Origin: JBIOHP01 sp044449065
Lineage (GTDB): Bacteria; Bacteroidota; Ignavibacteria; UBA10030; SZUA-254
Direction: 5' to 3'
Length of the DNA: 64,000 nucleotides
NCBI GenBank assembly: GCA_044449065.1
Contig: JBIOHP010000015.1
Span: 1 to 64,000 of the forward strand
Shown: piece by piece, positions 1 to 8,752 of the stretch
How the letters are laid out: every line of letters starts with the position of its first letter
How positions within the stretch are numbered: the stretch's first letter is position 1
Program-made: the position numbers and the translations under genes
Notes under the pieces: model-generated
What the model saw: only the letters and a program-made list of their open reading frames with translations
Told to the model about the DNA's origin: nothing
The model's database searches: none

Positions 1-628
1 CAAACAATTGCTCGAAGTGTTTGGTGGGGGTTCAAACGAAACAAAATCAAAACTGGTCATCCTTCGCGATCAGTCAATTCCACTAAAATAAATCTTTACA
101 ATGAATATTTATTCACGAAACCCACATTTTTCAACAACCTGCTAGGGGTCGTGTAGATTAATTGGCACGCTTTACTATAGACGTTCGATGCCTTCGGCAT
201 CTCGTACTTCTTTTCTTATCCCGGAGGGATAAAACGTTTATAGGTTATTGATTTAGATATTTTCCCGATGCCGGAGGCATCGTACATCATTTTTTCGAGT
301 GGGTGAGATATTTTAAATTAAGAATAATATTTGACAAGAACATATATACCTCATTGCCAGTCCGACAAGCTCCTTCTGGCGGGTCAAAGGAGGTCAGGGG
401 GTTATATAAATTTCATCGATCAGGTGACCAGCCCGTACGGTCAGGTGGGTCGGCTACTACGCCGTTGTGATGAATTCCCTCTCCCAAATTGTGGGAGAGG
501 GCGGAACGGCTGCGTGTTTAACTCAAGGGTGTCTATCAGGGTGTGGGCTGACTGAACGGATTGCTTCCTTGACCACGCCTTTTCTCAGAGGCATTAAAGC
601 AAGTACGACTTCCGGAACAGAAACCGCA
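1..628. repeat. Gene-free repeat-rich segment
   Basis: No convincing gene is seen here. Two small palindromes of the form GATGCC-TTC/GGA-GGCATC lie at 187-201 and 267-281, on either side of a CCCGGAGGGATAAAACG-type stretch. A CCCTCTCCC/GGGAGAGGG hairpin at 477-501 is followed by the GGCTGC...TCAGGGTGTGGG tail of a dispersed family found elsewhere in the window. Positions 417-466 resemble part of the 11259-11365 element (a GATCAGGTGA...CGGCTACTAC pattern). Short open frames through these repeats look like chance. Confidence 0.6.
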
Positions 629-1609
629 TCAGCATCCGGGCTTCGACGACGGCAGCGGTTTCCTAGTTGCATGCTTTCCTGCCGGGACAAATGAACGAAT
701 GTCATATCCGTACCATGTTCCCATTCCATAATTACCGTCGCGGGAAACGAACAACCGTCCGTTGACGAAGGAAAGAGACATCCCGTTATCCCCCGCGCCT
801 AATTTGAAGGAGCGCACAGAAACGCCCTGAAGAGTATAAACAAAAACTGTCTGCGTAGCTGCATCCCACGTAAAGATGTAATCTTTATCAACCGCAACGG
901 CGCCATCACCGCCGAAATTCCCGGTACCGCAGCGCAGCCCCGTTAAAGTTTCAACAACGCTCCCATCAGCGATTGAATACTTTTTGAGCGTCCCGGCATA
1001 GAATCCATAAATGTAATTCCCGTCCTCGCTCATTGCCGGACTTGCTTCGCTATAATCAAATAAATTGCCGTGAACCAATTCAGCGCTCCGATCTTTATAC
1101 GCCATCCGGTATAAATTGCCGTTCCACCCTCCGACATAGAGACAGCCATCGGCTTTATTATACATGATGCTTCGCCCATCAATGCCAACGTTGACTGAAT
1201 CGACGAACTTACCTGCGAGCGTATAGCGCTTAATCCTGCCCCAGGCTGCATTCCCCCCGTTGATTGTATAATAATACTTGCCGTCGGAAGCGATGCTCAT
1301 ATTATGATCAAGAAGAAATTCATCGAACTGCACGGCGGGGAGAGGATCGTGCAACGCGCCGTAGGTATCCGGATGCGCCGGCGTGGATTCAACCTCCTTC
1401 CGAATCGCTTCTGTTGAATCGGGAATTGCAAAATTTTTGACGAATTCTATTACTTTCTCCGGCGATCGGGATACAGAATGTCGATATTCGGGATCGGTTG
1501 TATCGAGCACCTTTGGATGGCCTTGTTTGATCTGTGCTGACACTGTGTTTATGGAAGCAGTGGAGTATGCGAGCACGGACAAGCCGAAGATCAATGCATA
1601 TTTCGTCAT
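629..1609 (-). CDS. Secreted beta-propeller-like protein of unknown function
   Basis: This is a 326-residue protein starting at an ATG. It has a cleavable signal peptide (residues 1-25, ending ...TVSA-Q), so it should be exported. From about residue 100 to 305 it shows repeated segments of the type 'DGKYYYTINGG', 'DGCLYVGGWNGNLYRM' and 'DGNYIYGFYAGTLKKY', spaced about 40-50 residues apart, which suggests a beta-propeller (NHL/YVTN-like). No catalytic motif is recognised. The last ~15 residues are basic and unlike the rest, so the original 3' end may have been replaced by repeat DNA. It stands alone, flanked by repeats. Function cannot be assigned. Confidence 0.65.
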   Translation of the reverse strand: MTKYALIFGLSVLAYSTASINTVSAQIKQGHPKVLDTTDPEYRHSVSRSPEKVIEFVKNFAIPDSTEAIRKEVESTPAHPDTYGALHDPLPAVQFDEFLLDHNMSIASDGKYYYTINGGNAAWGRIKRYTLAGKFVDSVNVGIDGRSIMYNKADGCLYVGGWNGNLYRMAYKDRSAELVHGNLFDYSEASPAMSEDGNYIYGFYAGTLKKYSIADGSVVETLTGLRCGTGNFGGDGAVAVDKDYIFTWDAATQTVFVYTLQGVSVRSFKLGAGDNGMSLSFVNGRLFVSRDGNYGMGTWYGYDIRSFVPAGKHATRKPLPSSKPGC

Positions 1610-2231
1610 TTTGAATTCCCTAAGTTATAATTATTTGAATTGCAGTTAAAGACGTTAGTAAACTTTTCGGAGTGATGAAACATACGATATGACCTCAACC
1701 CCAAATTGCTCATCATGTAACGTCAACATATCATTGCCCTCTCCCGTTCCCGACCGGTCAGCCCGGGACCACCGGGAGAGGGAGAAACGGCTGCTTGCTC
1801 TATTCGATGAATCATATCAGGGTGTTGGTCAAAATAGAATTTGGGGGGGGTATCGATTTGTCGAAATATGAAAACCGATATTTGAATGTAACTTAATCGA
1901 AAGCGTTCTCTTCGAGAATAAGACAGAACGCCCAAATTCCCATACGAATGATTGAATGCAACGGTAACTACGGGGGCGTTCAAGTGGATTATGGATTATT
2001 TTTTTGATCGTTAAATAATAATGGCATGGTGAATAATAATCAATGCACATCCAATAGAACGCCCCTACCCGCTCCACATACTTTCACATCGAAGGTAAGA
2101 AAATTGGGAGGGTGAAGCAAGATAGATTGCCGCTTATGTAGGGTTATGACTCAATTGAATAGATTCTAAAGAAATAGTATATTGACAAAATTGCCTTTTG
2201 AATTCACACAACGAATTACTTTTAGAGAAAA
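1610..2231. repeat. Gene-free segment with a degenerate MITE-like element
   Basis: Positions 1689-1830 match the element at 39371-39508: a left end ATGACCTCAACCCC, an internal CCCTCTCCC (1737-1745) / GGGAGAGGG (1774-1782) hairpin, a GAAACGGCTGC segment and a degenerate right end TCAGGGTG. A second palindrome GAACGCCC/GGGCGTTC pairs 1926-1933 with 1974-1981, and the left arm recurs at 2057-2064. TTGACA occurs at 2183-2188 upstream of the HNH gene, but no convincing -10 box follows. Confidence 0.5.
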
Positions 2232-3080
2232 ATGAAAACTCTTATATCCAACTGGCTAGATATTGTCGAAAATATCCTTGCATTTAACAAAATCGTTACA
2301 AAAACTCACACGGAACCATTAAGGGTGTTCTGCCACTTTTCTAACTGGTACTATTTGCCGGAAGAAGATCTATTTGCTCCAAGTAAATTCATCGGTTATA
2401 AATGGACAACTTTGGAAAGCTATAATGGTCATGGTATCACCGGGACTGATACACAAGAAGTTTTATCTAAATATTTTGATAAACTTAATCCCGATGATGA
2501 TCGATTCCAAGAGCTAAGGCTGAGACTAGAACAGTTTGCCATTTCGCTAAATAAAAAAATTAGCGATAAAACATTTGGGGAAACGAAATCAGGCGGCATT
2601 TATATTCCGAAAAAACAATATTTACATGATGACGACAAGATCGACCAAGAATTATACAAAATTGTTATCGAAGATATTGCTGGGATGGTAGAAGAAGGGC
2701 GGAAAGAGGAAGAATCAAATAATGGAACTGAAGGTGGAGACGGCAAACATCTGGTAAATAAATACGAGCGTGATCCTAAGCTTCGAACACAGGCTATCAA
2801 AATTCATGGATTGATCTGTAAAGTTTGCGGGTTTAATTTCAGTGAAAAGTATGGCAAATTTGGAAAAAATTTTATTGAGGTACACCATCTTATACCCCTT
2901 TCATTAAAAAAGAAAGAGCATGTCGTAAATCCTAAAAAGGATATGACTGTACTTTGTTCGAATTGTCACCGGATGATTCATCGCGATAGGAACTATTCAC
3001 TTACACCAGATGAGCTGCGAAATATAGTTAATAAAATCAGAAACGAAATTGGAAAAGACCCTTCATCGATCAAACCTTAA
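2232..3080 (+). CDS. HNH endonuclease domain protein (putative restriction/defence nuclease)
   Basis: This is a 282-residue cytosolic protein. The C-terminal HNH (beta-beta-alpha-metal) domain spans about residues 183-255. It has a CxxC pair (C196, C199), the 'EVHH' catalytic histidines (H218/H219), a second CxxC (C242, C245), and the CH...H finish (H246, H250). The four cysteines probably bind a structural zinc ion, as in McrA-like HNH nucleases. The N-terminal ~150 residues ('FIGYKWTTLESYNGHG' region) are conserved-looking but not recognised; they may recognise DNA or a modification. A charged, Gly/Glu-rich linker (about 150-172) joins the parts. The gene is A+T-rich compared with the housekeeping genes and flanked by repeats, consistent with acquisition. 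No methyltransferase partner is nearby. Confidence 0.8.
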   Translation: MKTLISNWLDIVENILAFNKIVTKTHTEPLRVFCHFSNWYYLPEEDLFAPSKFIGYKWTTLESYNGHGITGTDTQEVLSKYFDKLNPDDDRFQELRLRLEQFAISLNKKISDKTFGETKSGGIYIPKKQYLHDDDKIDQELYKIVIEDIAGMVEEGRKEEESNNGTEGGDGKHLVNKYERDPKLRTQAIKIHGLICKVCGFNFSEKYGKFGKNFIEVHHLIPLSLKKKEHVVNPKKDMTVLCSNCHRMIHRDRNYSLTPDELRNIVNKIRNEIGKDPSSIKP

Positions 3081-3103
3081 GTAAATGTATTAAAGGCAAA
3101 ATG

Positions 3104-4177
3104 CTACAAGTCTTCAACCAAACGAAAGCCGACATCTGTTATAGCATCATTTGGCAAGCTGCTGCCACGCAGCCCTACTCGACAGTACATGAGAGGATCG
3201 ACGTGGCTACCCCACGAGCCGCCACGAGTAACGCGGAAAGCGCCTGAAATAGGCCCTTGTGGATTAGTTGCTGGGCTATAACTGTAGTAGTTTGCATCGG
3301 ACCAATCTGCGCACCACTCCCATACATTCCCGGACATGTCATAAATACCAAGCTGATTGGGGTCTTTACCGCCGCCGACATGTGTCATGCCGCCTGAGTT
3401 GTTGTAATACCACGAAACCGAATCAATATTATTGCTACCGCTGTATGTATAGTTATCAGACCAGTTTATGCCGCCACGCGCTGCGTACTCCCATTCGGCT
3501 TCGGTCGGTAAACGATATTTGCTATTCATCGTCATTTCTCTTAGATAACTCAACCATATTGAACAATCATTCCAACTCACTGACTCGACTGGAAGTAAAC
3601 TATCCCCATTGAAAGTGCTTGGAAAAGGCTTGAGAGTTGTACCACCATGAGATTGTTTCCACACAACCACATCCTTCCAGAGCTTTTGCGTCACTTCATA
3701 TTTACCCATAAAGAAACTATTCAGGCTCACATTATGTTGCGGATGTTCGCTGGCGATCCCCACTCCATTCGGGCTGCCCATAAGGAAAGTACTACCCTCA
3801 ACGAGAATCATTTCAGTTGCAATAGAGATATTGATTATGAGATTAATTGGAACGTTTGTTGGCGTGGTCTTGCCAGCAACAACATTCACAGTTACCCTTC
3901 CAGGAAGGTAGCCGCCTTTTGTTGCAGTAACCGTGTAAATTCCGGGGGAAACATTATCGATGTTGTAGGCACCGCCAGAATCTGTTGTGACAGAACTAGT
4001 GGGTGGATTGGTTGTAACCGTTGCCCCGCTTATTAAACTATCTCCAGTTGTGTTTGTTACTAAGCCTTTAATGATTCCTGGCATTGGAGTTTGAATGGGA
4101 TTGGTTTCGTCTTTCTTACAACTTAGCATAAAAAGACAACAAAAAAGCACAGTCGGGATTTGTTGAATCATTTTCAT
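3104..4177 (-). CDS. Lipoprotein with carboxypeptidase-regulatory-like and FGE-like (SUMF1) domains
   Basis: This is a 357-residue protein. A signal peptide ends in a lipobox (FMLSC, lipidated C20). Next comes a carboxypeptidase regulatory-like beta-sandwich (about 34-112), then a formylglycine-generating-enzyme-like domain (about 122-357). That domain carries 'MGS', 'HPQHNVSL', 'KYEVTQ', 'RLPTEAEWEYAARGG' (222-236), 'GNVWEW' and 'RGGSW'. In true FGE two cysteines near the C-terminus form the catalytic copper site. Here the corresponding stretch has only a 'YCRVGLR' pattern, so sulfatase activation is unlikely. A surface, possibly sugar- or protein-binding role is inferred. It is paralogous to the 38.4 kb gene. 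Confidence 0.8.
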   Translation of the reverse strand: MKMIQQIPTVLFCCLFMLSCKKDETNPIQTPMPGIIKGLVTNTTGDSLISGATVTTNPPTSSVTTDSGGAYNIDNVSPGIYTVTATKGGYLPGRVTVNVVAGKTTPTNVPINLIINISIATEMILVEGSTFLMGSPNGVGIASEHPQHNVSLNSFFMGKYEVTQKLWKDVVVWKQSHGGTTLKPFPSTFNGDSLLPVESVSWNDCSIWLSYLREMTMNSKYRLPTEAEWEYAARGGINWSDNYTYSGSNNIDSVSWYYNNSGGMTHVGGGKDPNQLGIYDMSGNVWEWCADWSDANYYSYSPATNPQGPISGAFRVTRGGSWGSHVDPLMYCRVGLRGSSLPNDAITDVGFRLVEDL

Positions 4178-4756
4178 AATTTGAATCCGTTAAGATATTG
4201 TGAAGATTAATTACAGAGAGTTATCAGATGTCCACCCGAGCAATCCTATATTCATGATCGGCTTTCTCAGCAGTTGCATCAACACATTTAAATCGTCGTA
4301 ATAAATACCCCGCTTTGTTAGTACCCACAGTTTCAGCGGGAATCGGGAGGAAACCACTACTTTTTTATTGCATAAATTACAAAAGAATTGAGAGATTGTC
4401 AATCCAAAGTACGAACATACCTTTATTATGATCTGTCACCTTAACACTTTTGAAACTTTTCATTAAAAGAACGACGATTCAATTCCCTCTCCCAAATTGT
4501 GGGAGAGGGTGAAACGGCTGCCTGCATTGACCAATGCCGCCCATCAGGGTGTGGGCAAAAAAAGGCGAACCCCATTCACTCTGAGATTCGCCTTAATACT
4601 GATAATGTGATTTATTGAATATCATCCCGTCACAAAAAACGTGTCGGGATGTCGCTCTTTTGTGATTCCGCTGTTCTTTTTAAGAAAAGCGGAAATCATT
4701 CCAACAATAATCTTACCTTCACCCGATGCGCGGGTTCGGTAAAATTAGTTGGAATG
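4178..4756. repeat. Gene-free segment with a dispersed hairpin repeat
   Basis: This interval separates divergent accessory and operon ends. Positions 4485-4555 hold a CCCTCTCCC/GGGAGAGGG hairpin followed by GTGAAACGGCTGCC and ATCAGGGTGTGGG, nearly matching 477-547. A terminator for the aminomutase operon lies at 4562-4594. A short open frame on the minus strand (4211-4402) has no recognisable features and was not called. Confidence 0.5.
4562..4594 (-). terminator. Putative intrinsic terminator of the aminomutase operon
   Basis: An AAGGCGAA (4562-4569) / TTCGCCTT (4587-4594) inverted repeat. Read on the minus strand it is followed directly by a run of T residues, about 160 bp downstream of the aminomutase stop codon. 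Confidence 0.6.
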
Positions 4757-5899
4757 TTACTGCCCTATATCCACCTCTACCTTATTCTGTGGAACCGAGT
4801 CCTGTTTCTTTCTCCGCAGGTACGGTTTTTCAACCGGCGGCTGGTGGCCGACAGGATCTTCTTCAATGTCGGGATAGGTGAAGATTTCATATTTGTAATT
4901 CCGCAAAATAATTTGCTTGCCCGCTCTGCCTAAGACGTACTGCGGCAGTATCGGTATCTTCCCGCCCCCGCCCGGCGCGTCGATCACGTAATTGGGTATG
5001 GCAAGTCCGGATGTGTGTCCCCGCAGTTTATCCATAATCTCCAAGCCCTTACTTACCGGCGTGCGGAAATAATTCGTGCCTTTGGTAATATCCGCCTGGT
5101 ATAAATAGTAGGGCTTCACCCGCATGGTGAGGAGTTTTCGCACAAGTTCTAACATCACGTCGGGATTATCGTTCACATCTTTCATCAACACCGATTGGTT
5201 ACCGACCGGGATGCCGGCGTCCGCAAGCATGCCGCAGGCGCGCTTCGCTTCCAGCGTGCATTCCCACGGATGGTTGAAATGCGTGTTCACGTAAATGGGA
5301 TGGTACTTCTTCAGCATCCGGCAGAGTTTCACCGTCACGCGCTGGGGCAGTACGCACGGCATCTTGGTTCCGAGCCGTATGATTTCGACATGCGGTATAT
5401 CGCGCAATCCTTTGATGATTCTTTCTAAAAGAAAATCCGTCAGCATCAGCGGGTCGCCGCCGGAGAGGATTACATCCCGTATTTCGGGGTGGGCTGCAAT
5501 GTAATCGATACCCCCCTGAATATACTTCATATTGATCTTGGTGGAATCGCCCACCTTTCTCTTCCGTGTGCAAAAGCGGCAGTACATTGAGCACTGGCTC
5601 GTTGTGAGAAAAAGCACGCGGTCGGGATACCGGTGCACGATGCTCGGAACGGGACTGTGCGAATCTTCCGCAAGGGGGTCTTCGGGCATGCCATCCTCGA
5701 TCAATTCTTTCGCGTCGGGGATGCATTGAAGCCATATGGGATCGCCAGGATACCGGATGAGACTGAGATAATAGGGATTTATGCGCGTGTGGAAGAGTGT
5801 ATTCAGCCGTTCTGCTAATTCCTTATCGAATCCAAATCGTTCAACTAAATCTTTTCCGCTATCCACGCTCTGTCGAAGCATTTCTTGCCAGAGTTCCAT
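4757..5899 (-). CDS. Lysine 2,3-aminomutase family radical SAM enzyme (KamA-like)
   Basis: This 380-residue enzyme probably converts L-lysine to L-beta-lysine using S-adenosylmethionine and PLP. The radical-SAM cluster motif CxxxCxxC is at C103, C107 and C110. The PLP lysine is K314 in 'DAPGGGGK'. The two aspartates that hold the substrate side-chain amine in clostridial lysine 2,3-aminomutase are present (D270 in 'YQADITKG', D307 in 'VIDAPGG'), which favours lysine over glutamate. It is slightly shorter than clostridial KamA (about 416) and lacks its C-terminal cysteine cluster. It is the last gene of a four-gene operon, 3 bp after the GNAT gene. EpmB-type action on EF-P is possible but no epmA or efp is nearby. 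Confidence 0.85.
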   Translation of the reverse strand: MELWQEMLRQSVDSGKDLVERFGFDKELAERLNTLFHTRINPYYLSLIRYPGDPIWLQCIPDAKELIEDGMPEDPLAEDSHSPVPSIVHRYPDRVLFLTTSQCSMYCRFCTRKRKVGDSTKINMKYIQGGIDYIAAHPEIRDVILSGGDPLMLTDFLLERIIKGLRDIPHVEIIRLGTKMPCVLPQRVTVKLCRMLKKYHPIYVNTHFNHPWECTLEAKRACGMLADAGIPVGNQSVLMKDVNDNPDVMLELVRKLLTMRVKPYYLYQADITKGTNYFRTPVSKGLEIMDKLRGHTSGLAIPNYVIDAPGGGGKIPILPQYVLGRAGKQIILRNYKYEIFTYPDIEEDPVGHQPPVEKPYLRRKKQDSVPQNKVEVDIGQ

Positions 5900-5902
5900 A
5901 AA

Positions 5903-6436
5903 CTAGATACTGTGCTCCTTAAATTGTGAGACATATTTTCCATATACGACGAGATCATCGCCAATTTTATAATAATCTTTAATCCGCGCTGCCTCGGTGT
6001 AGTTGAGGGAGAGATAAAACTTTCTTGTGTTTTCATACTTCGGCATGGAAGAGGTTTCGGCGATAATCAACCTGCCTCCGCGCGAACGCACAAGTTCTTC
6101 GGTGAAAAGCTGCAACTGTTTGCCTATCCCCCTGTGATGGCGGCGTGGATCGACGGCAATCCAGTAAAGATCGTACGTGCCGTTGGTCATCGGCGTCGGT
6201 CCAATGCATACGTAGCCCTGCGCCTCGCCATTTTCATCAAGAGACGAATAGATATCGTAATCGTCCTGGCCGGGATCGTGGAGAAAAATATCCATCAATT
6301 CAAGCGCGACGGATATTTCCTCCTCTGTGAATACGCCGGTAAGCCGGAGAATGTTCTCAAGCCGCGGAACGTCTTCCTCGCGGAGCTTGCGAATTGTATA
6401 TTGCGGGTTCGTCAGTACGTCCGCTCCAGGGCGCAT
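5903..6436 (-). CDS. GNAT-family N-acetyltransferase
   Basis: This is a 177-residue single-domain GNAT enzyme expected to move an acetyl group from acetyl-CoA to an amine. The acetyl-CoA pyrophosphate loop is visible as 'RRHHRGIGKQL' after the beta4 strand 'YDLYWIAVDP'. The C-terminal part ('YENTRKFYLSLNYTEAARIKDYY') is typical of RimI/small-molecule GNATs. The ATG start overlaps the upstream ATP-grasp gene by 25 bp, and the aminomutase starts 3 bp after its stop, so all are co-translated. By analogy with AblA/AblB (lysine aminomutase plus beta-lysine acetyltransferase), the substrate could be beta-lysine or a conjugate. However, this protein is much shorter than AblB (about 270), so the link is inference. 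Confidence 0.8.
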   Translation of the reverse strand: MRPGADVLTNPQYTIRKLREEDVPRLENILRLTGVFTEEEISVALELMDIFLHDPGQDDYDIYSSLDENGEAQGYVCIGPTPMTNGTYDLYWIAVDPRRHHRGIGKQLQLFTEELVRSRGGRLIIAETSSMPKYENTRKFYLSLNYTEAARIKDYYKIGDDLVVYGKYVSQFKEHSI

Positions 6437-7488
6437 TCGAGTAGTTTTGCGACGAATTGATCAAAGGATAATCCGGCTGCTCTCGCCGATCTGGCAAAAC
6501 CCGCCTCGTCCGATACATCGGGGTTGGGATTGACTTCCAGGATGTACGGCTGATAATCTTTGCTCAACCGGAAATCCACCCTTGCGTAATCGCGGCATCC
6601 GATCAACTGGTATGCCTCTAAGGCAAGATATTTGATGTGCGCTTCCAATTCCTGCGGCAGCAGCGCCGGACAGACGCCCTTCGTATGTTCGTACTCTTGC
6701 GTTCCTTTCCCCCATTTTGCGTTGTACGTGATGATGCGCGGATAATCTTTCGGGAGCGTGGACATATCGATTTCCGAAATCGGGAACACTTCCGGCTTCC
6801 GGTTGCCCATAATGGCGACATTCAGTTCCCGCCCGTCTATGTATTCTTCCACGAGAGCCGGCTGATCGAACTGTTCCACAACGTACCGTACCCGTTTGCG
6901 CAGCTCGTTAATATTATAGACAACCGAGGAATTATCAATGCCGATGCTGGCGTCTTCCCGCGATGGCTTTACGATTAACGGATACGTTAAATTTTCATCA
7001 AGGTTGATCCTGATGGGGCTTTTAATCAACTGAAACCGGGGCGTCGGCAACCCGTGGAACAAGAGAATTTCCTTCACCCTCGTTTTATTCAACGCCGTGC
7101 CGAGCGCGAGGGGATTCGAGCCGGTGTAGGGGATCCCGTACAACTCGTAGATGCCGGCGATGTGCATTTCATGGATGGCTTCATTCTCAACGCTCTCGCA
7201 CAGATTGAAAATGAGATCGGGCTGTTCCTCTTCAAGAAAATTCACCAGACGCGGTATCTTGCCGTCAACATTAAATATCGTTGTTCTGTATCCAAGATTT
7301 TGCAATGCGCGGGCAATATCTTCCTTCTCTTCCAGCACGCCCACCTCGGAAAGGTCGACGTCGGTAGAAACCGTTTTCGGCTCGCCGCCCTGCTGCAAGA
7401 CGCCCTTCTCAGAGATTACTTTTCTCCGGTTGATGGGAGCTGTGACGGGCTCGTTGTACATAATTGCAATATAGAATTTTCTTCTCAT
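6412..7488 (-). CDS. ATP-grasp ligase, D-Ala-D-Ala-ligase-like (second of a tandem pair)
   Basis: This is a 358-residue ATP-grasp protein of the Ddl superfamily. The core motifs are visible: 'YPLIVKPSREDASIGI' (ATP-binding strand and glycine loop), 'LVEEYIDGRELNVAIMG', 'YARVDFRL' and 'ILEVNPNPDVSDEAGF' (metal-binding Glu/Asn). The N-domain has 'FNLCESVENEAIHEMHIAGIYELYGIPYTGSNPL' type sequence where canonical Ddl has HGxxGEDG, so it is probably not the cell-wall D-Ala-D-Ala ligase. A different amino-acid or beta-amino-acid amide ligase is inferred. The ATG overlaps the upstream gene's TGA (ATGA), indicating translational coupling. It shares architecture with its upstream neighbour, suggesting duplication. 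Confidence 0.8.
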   Translation of the reverse strand: MRRKFYIAIMYNEPVTAPINRRKVISEKGVLQQGGEPKTVSTDVDLSEVGVLEEKEDIARALQNLGYRTTIFNVDGKIPRLVNFLEEEQPDLIFNLCESVENEAIHEMHIAGIYELYGIPYTGSNPLALGTALNKTRVKEILLFHGLPTPRFQLIKSPIRINLDENLTYPLIVKPSREDASIGIDNSSVVYNINELRKRVRYVVEQFDQPALVEEYIDGRELNVAIMGNRKPEVFPISEIDMSTLPKDYPRIITYNAKWGKGTQEYEHTKGVCPALLPQELEAHIKYLALEAYQLIGCRDYARVDFRLSKDYQPYILEVNPNPDVSDEAGFARSARAAGLSFDQFVAKLLECALERTY

Positions 7489-8636
7489 AAGGCGCCGCTG
7501 AATTGTGGTTGTGGGATGGGGTGAGTTTTTAATAGTCCGTATCGTTGAGCAGCCAGCGCAAGAACAGATTGAAGCATTTGGTTATAGCTCATTCCGGCTG
7601 TACGCGCAGCTTTTGGAAAGCATGAATTATCGTTGGGGTTTGGCAATATTCCCGGCAACGGGTTCAACTCTATAATATGGGGGATGCCTGCGCTGTCGAG
7701 CCGTACGTCAATCCGGCACCAATCGCGGCAGCGGAGTATGGCATACGCCTTCCGGCACAGGTTTTCAATAGCTGATTTCAATGATTCGTCCAGCGCTGCC
7801 GGACATTCGTAAATATCCAACGGATTATCAATCTGATCCCATATCCATTTGGCTTCGTAGGAATAAATGCGGTTAACGCCCGCCGGCAGTGAATCAAACT
7901 TAATTTCGACAATCGGAAGAACCCGGAGATTGTCGTTATTACCCATCATCGCAACGGTGAATTCTCTTCCTTCGAGATATTCTTCTACTAATGCCGGTTG
8001 CTGATAAGTCTTTAGAATTTTTGATATTTCTCGTTGTAGTTCCTCTTTTGTATGAACTACGGATGAGTTATAGATGCCCTTGCTGGAACCTTCATGGAGC
8101 GGTTTGACCATCGCGGGGAGCGGAAACGAAATTTCGCGCAACGTTGAATGATCGGGTACGACTTTAAACTTCGGAGTCGAAATGCCGTAATACGATAAAA
8201 TTTCTTTTGCCCGCGATTTATCGAGGCAGGTTGCAAGCGTGAGCGGATCCGATCCGCTGTATGGAATCTGCAGCAGTTCTAACATAGCCGGAATCTGCGC
8301 TTCGCGAGACACGCCGTTCAATCCTTCGGCAATATTGAATACGATATCGGGGCGGAGAACGCGCAGACGCTCGTAGGCGTGCTCATCGGCTTCTATCATA
8401 GTGACATTATGAAGTTCGTCGAGGGCATTCTTTACCGCAAGGATGGTTTCTTTTGTGTCCCATTCTGCGTATTTGTCGTTGGAATAAATGGATTGAGTAA
8501 CAGATAGTAGGTTTTCCCTTAAGGGAACCCCGGAGAGATGAGCAGTCATCTCCATCCTCGGAGGCTCGCCGTCGTTATCGCGGCTAGAATGTGAATGGTC
8601 TTCCTTTTTCTGATTGTATACCAATGCAACTCGCAT
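7485..8636 (-). CDS. ATP-grasp ligase, D-Ala-D-Ala-ligase-like (first of a tandem pair)
   Basis: This is a 383-residue paralogue of the next gene, placed first in the operon. The start is set at the ATG at 8636 ('MRVALVYNQ'), matching the beginning of the paralogue; a TTG ten codons upstream is possible. Ddl-like features are 'FPLPAMVKPLHEGSSKGI', 'PALVEEYLEGREFTVAMMG', 'DWCRIDVRL' and 'IIELNPLPGILPNPNDN'. The N-domain carries 'NIAEGLNGVSREAQIPAMLE' instead of the Ddl HGxxGEDG motif, which argues for another substrate. Compared with its paralogue it has an acidic/His-rich insertion near residues 16-35. It is expected to form an amide bond at the expense of ATP in the cytosol; the substrate is unknown, but the aminomutase in the same operon points to beta-lysine. 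Confidence 0.78.
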   Translation of the reverse strand: MRVALVYNQKKEDHSHSSRDNDGEPPRMEMTAHLSGVPLRENLLSVTQSIYSNDKYAEWDTKETILAVKNALDELHNVTMIEADEHAYERLRVLRPDIVFNIAEGLNGVSREAQIPAMLELLQIPYSGSDPLTLATCLDKSRAKEILSYYGISTPKFKVVPDHSTLREISFPLPAMVKPLHEGSSKGIYNSSVVHTKEELQREISKILKTYQQPALVEEYLEGREFTVAMMGNNDNLRVLPIVEIKFDSLPAGVNRIYSYEAKWIWDQIDNPLDIYECPAALDESLKSAIENLCRKAYAILRCRDWCRIDVRLDSAGIPHIIELNPLPGILPNPNDNSCFPKAARTAGMSYNQMLQSVLALAAQRYGLLKTHPIPQPQFSGAL

Positions 8637-8710
8637 CGGAATTATTCCCGCAGGAAGATCTAACAAAAAACTAATTCAACCCTCTCAAAAAGTTTTACAA
8701 AAGTTTTTAT

Positions 8711-8742
8711 GCTGAACATTGCTACAAATATTTTCGTTCAGC
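8711..8742 (-). promoter_or_regulatory. Leader hairpin upstream of the ATP-grasp operon
   Basis: GCTGAAC (8711-8717) and GTTCAGC (8736-8742) can pair in the untranslated leader just downstream of the predicted promoter. On the transcript it is followed by an A/T-rich stretch, so it could affect RNA stability or attenuation. The role is inference. Confidence 0.3.
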
Positions 8743-8752
8743 GGTATATGTA

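Noticed and set aside
4211..4402. 63-codon open frame on the minus strand
   Set aside because: No ribosome-binding site, no recognisable motif, and it lies in an interval with repeats.
5199..5735. Long antisense open frame within the aminomutase gene
   Set aside because: It is a shadow frame of a well-supported gene with no motif of its own.
7485..8636. Annotation of the first ATP-grasp gene as cell-wall D-Ala-D-Ala ligase (ddl)
   Set aside because: The HGxxGEDG motif is replaced and the gene is in an operon with an aminomutase, so the ddl symbol is withheld.
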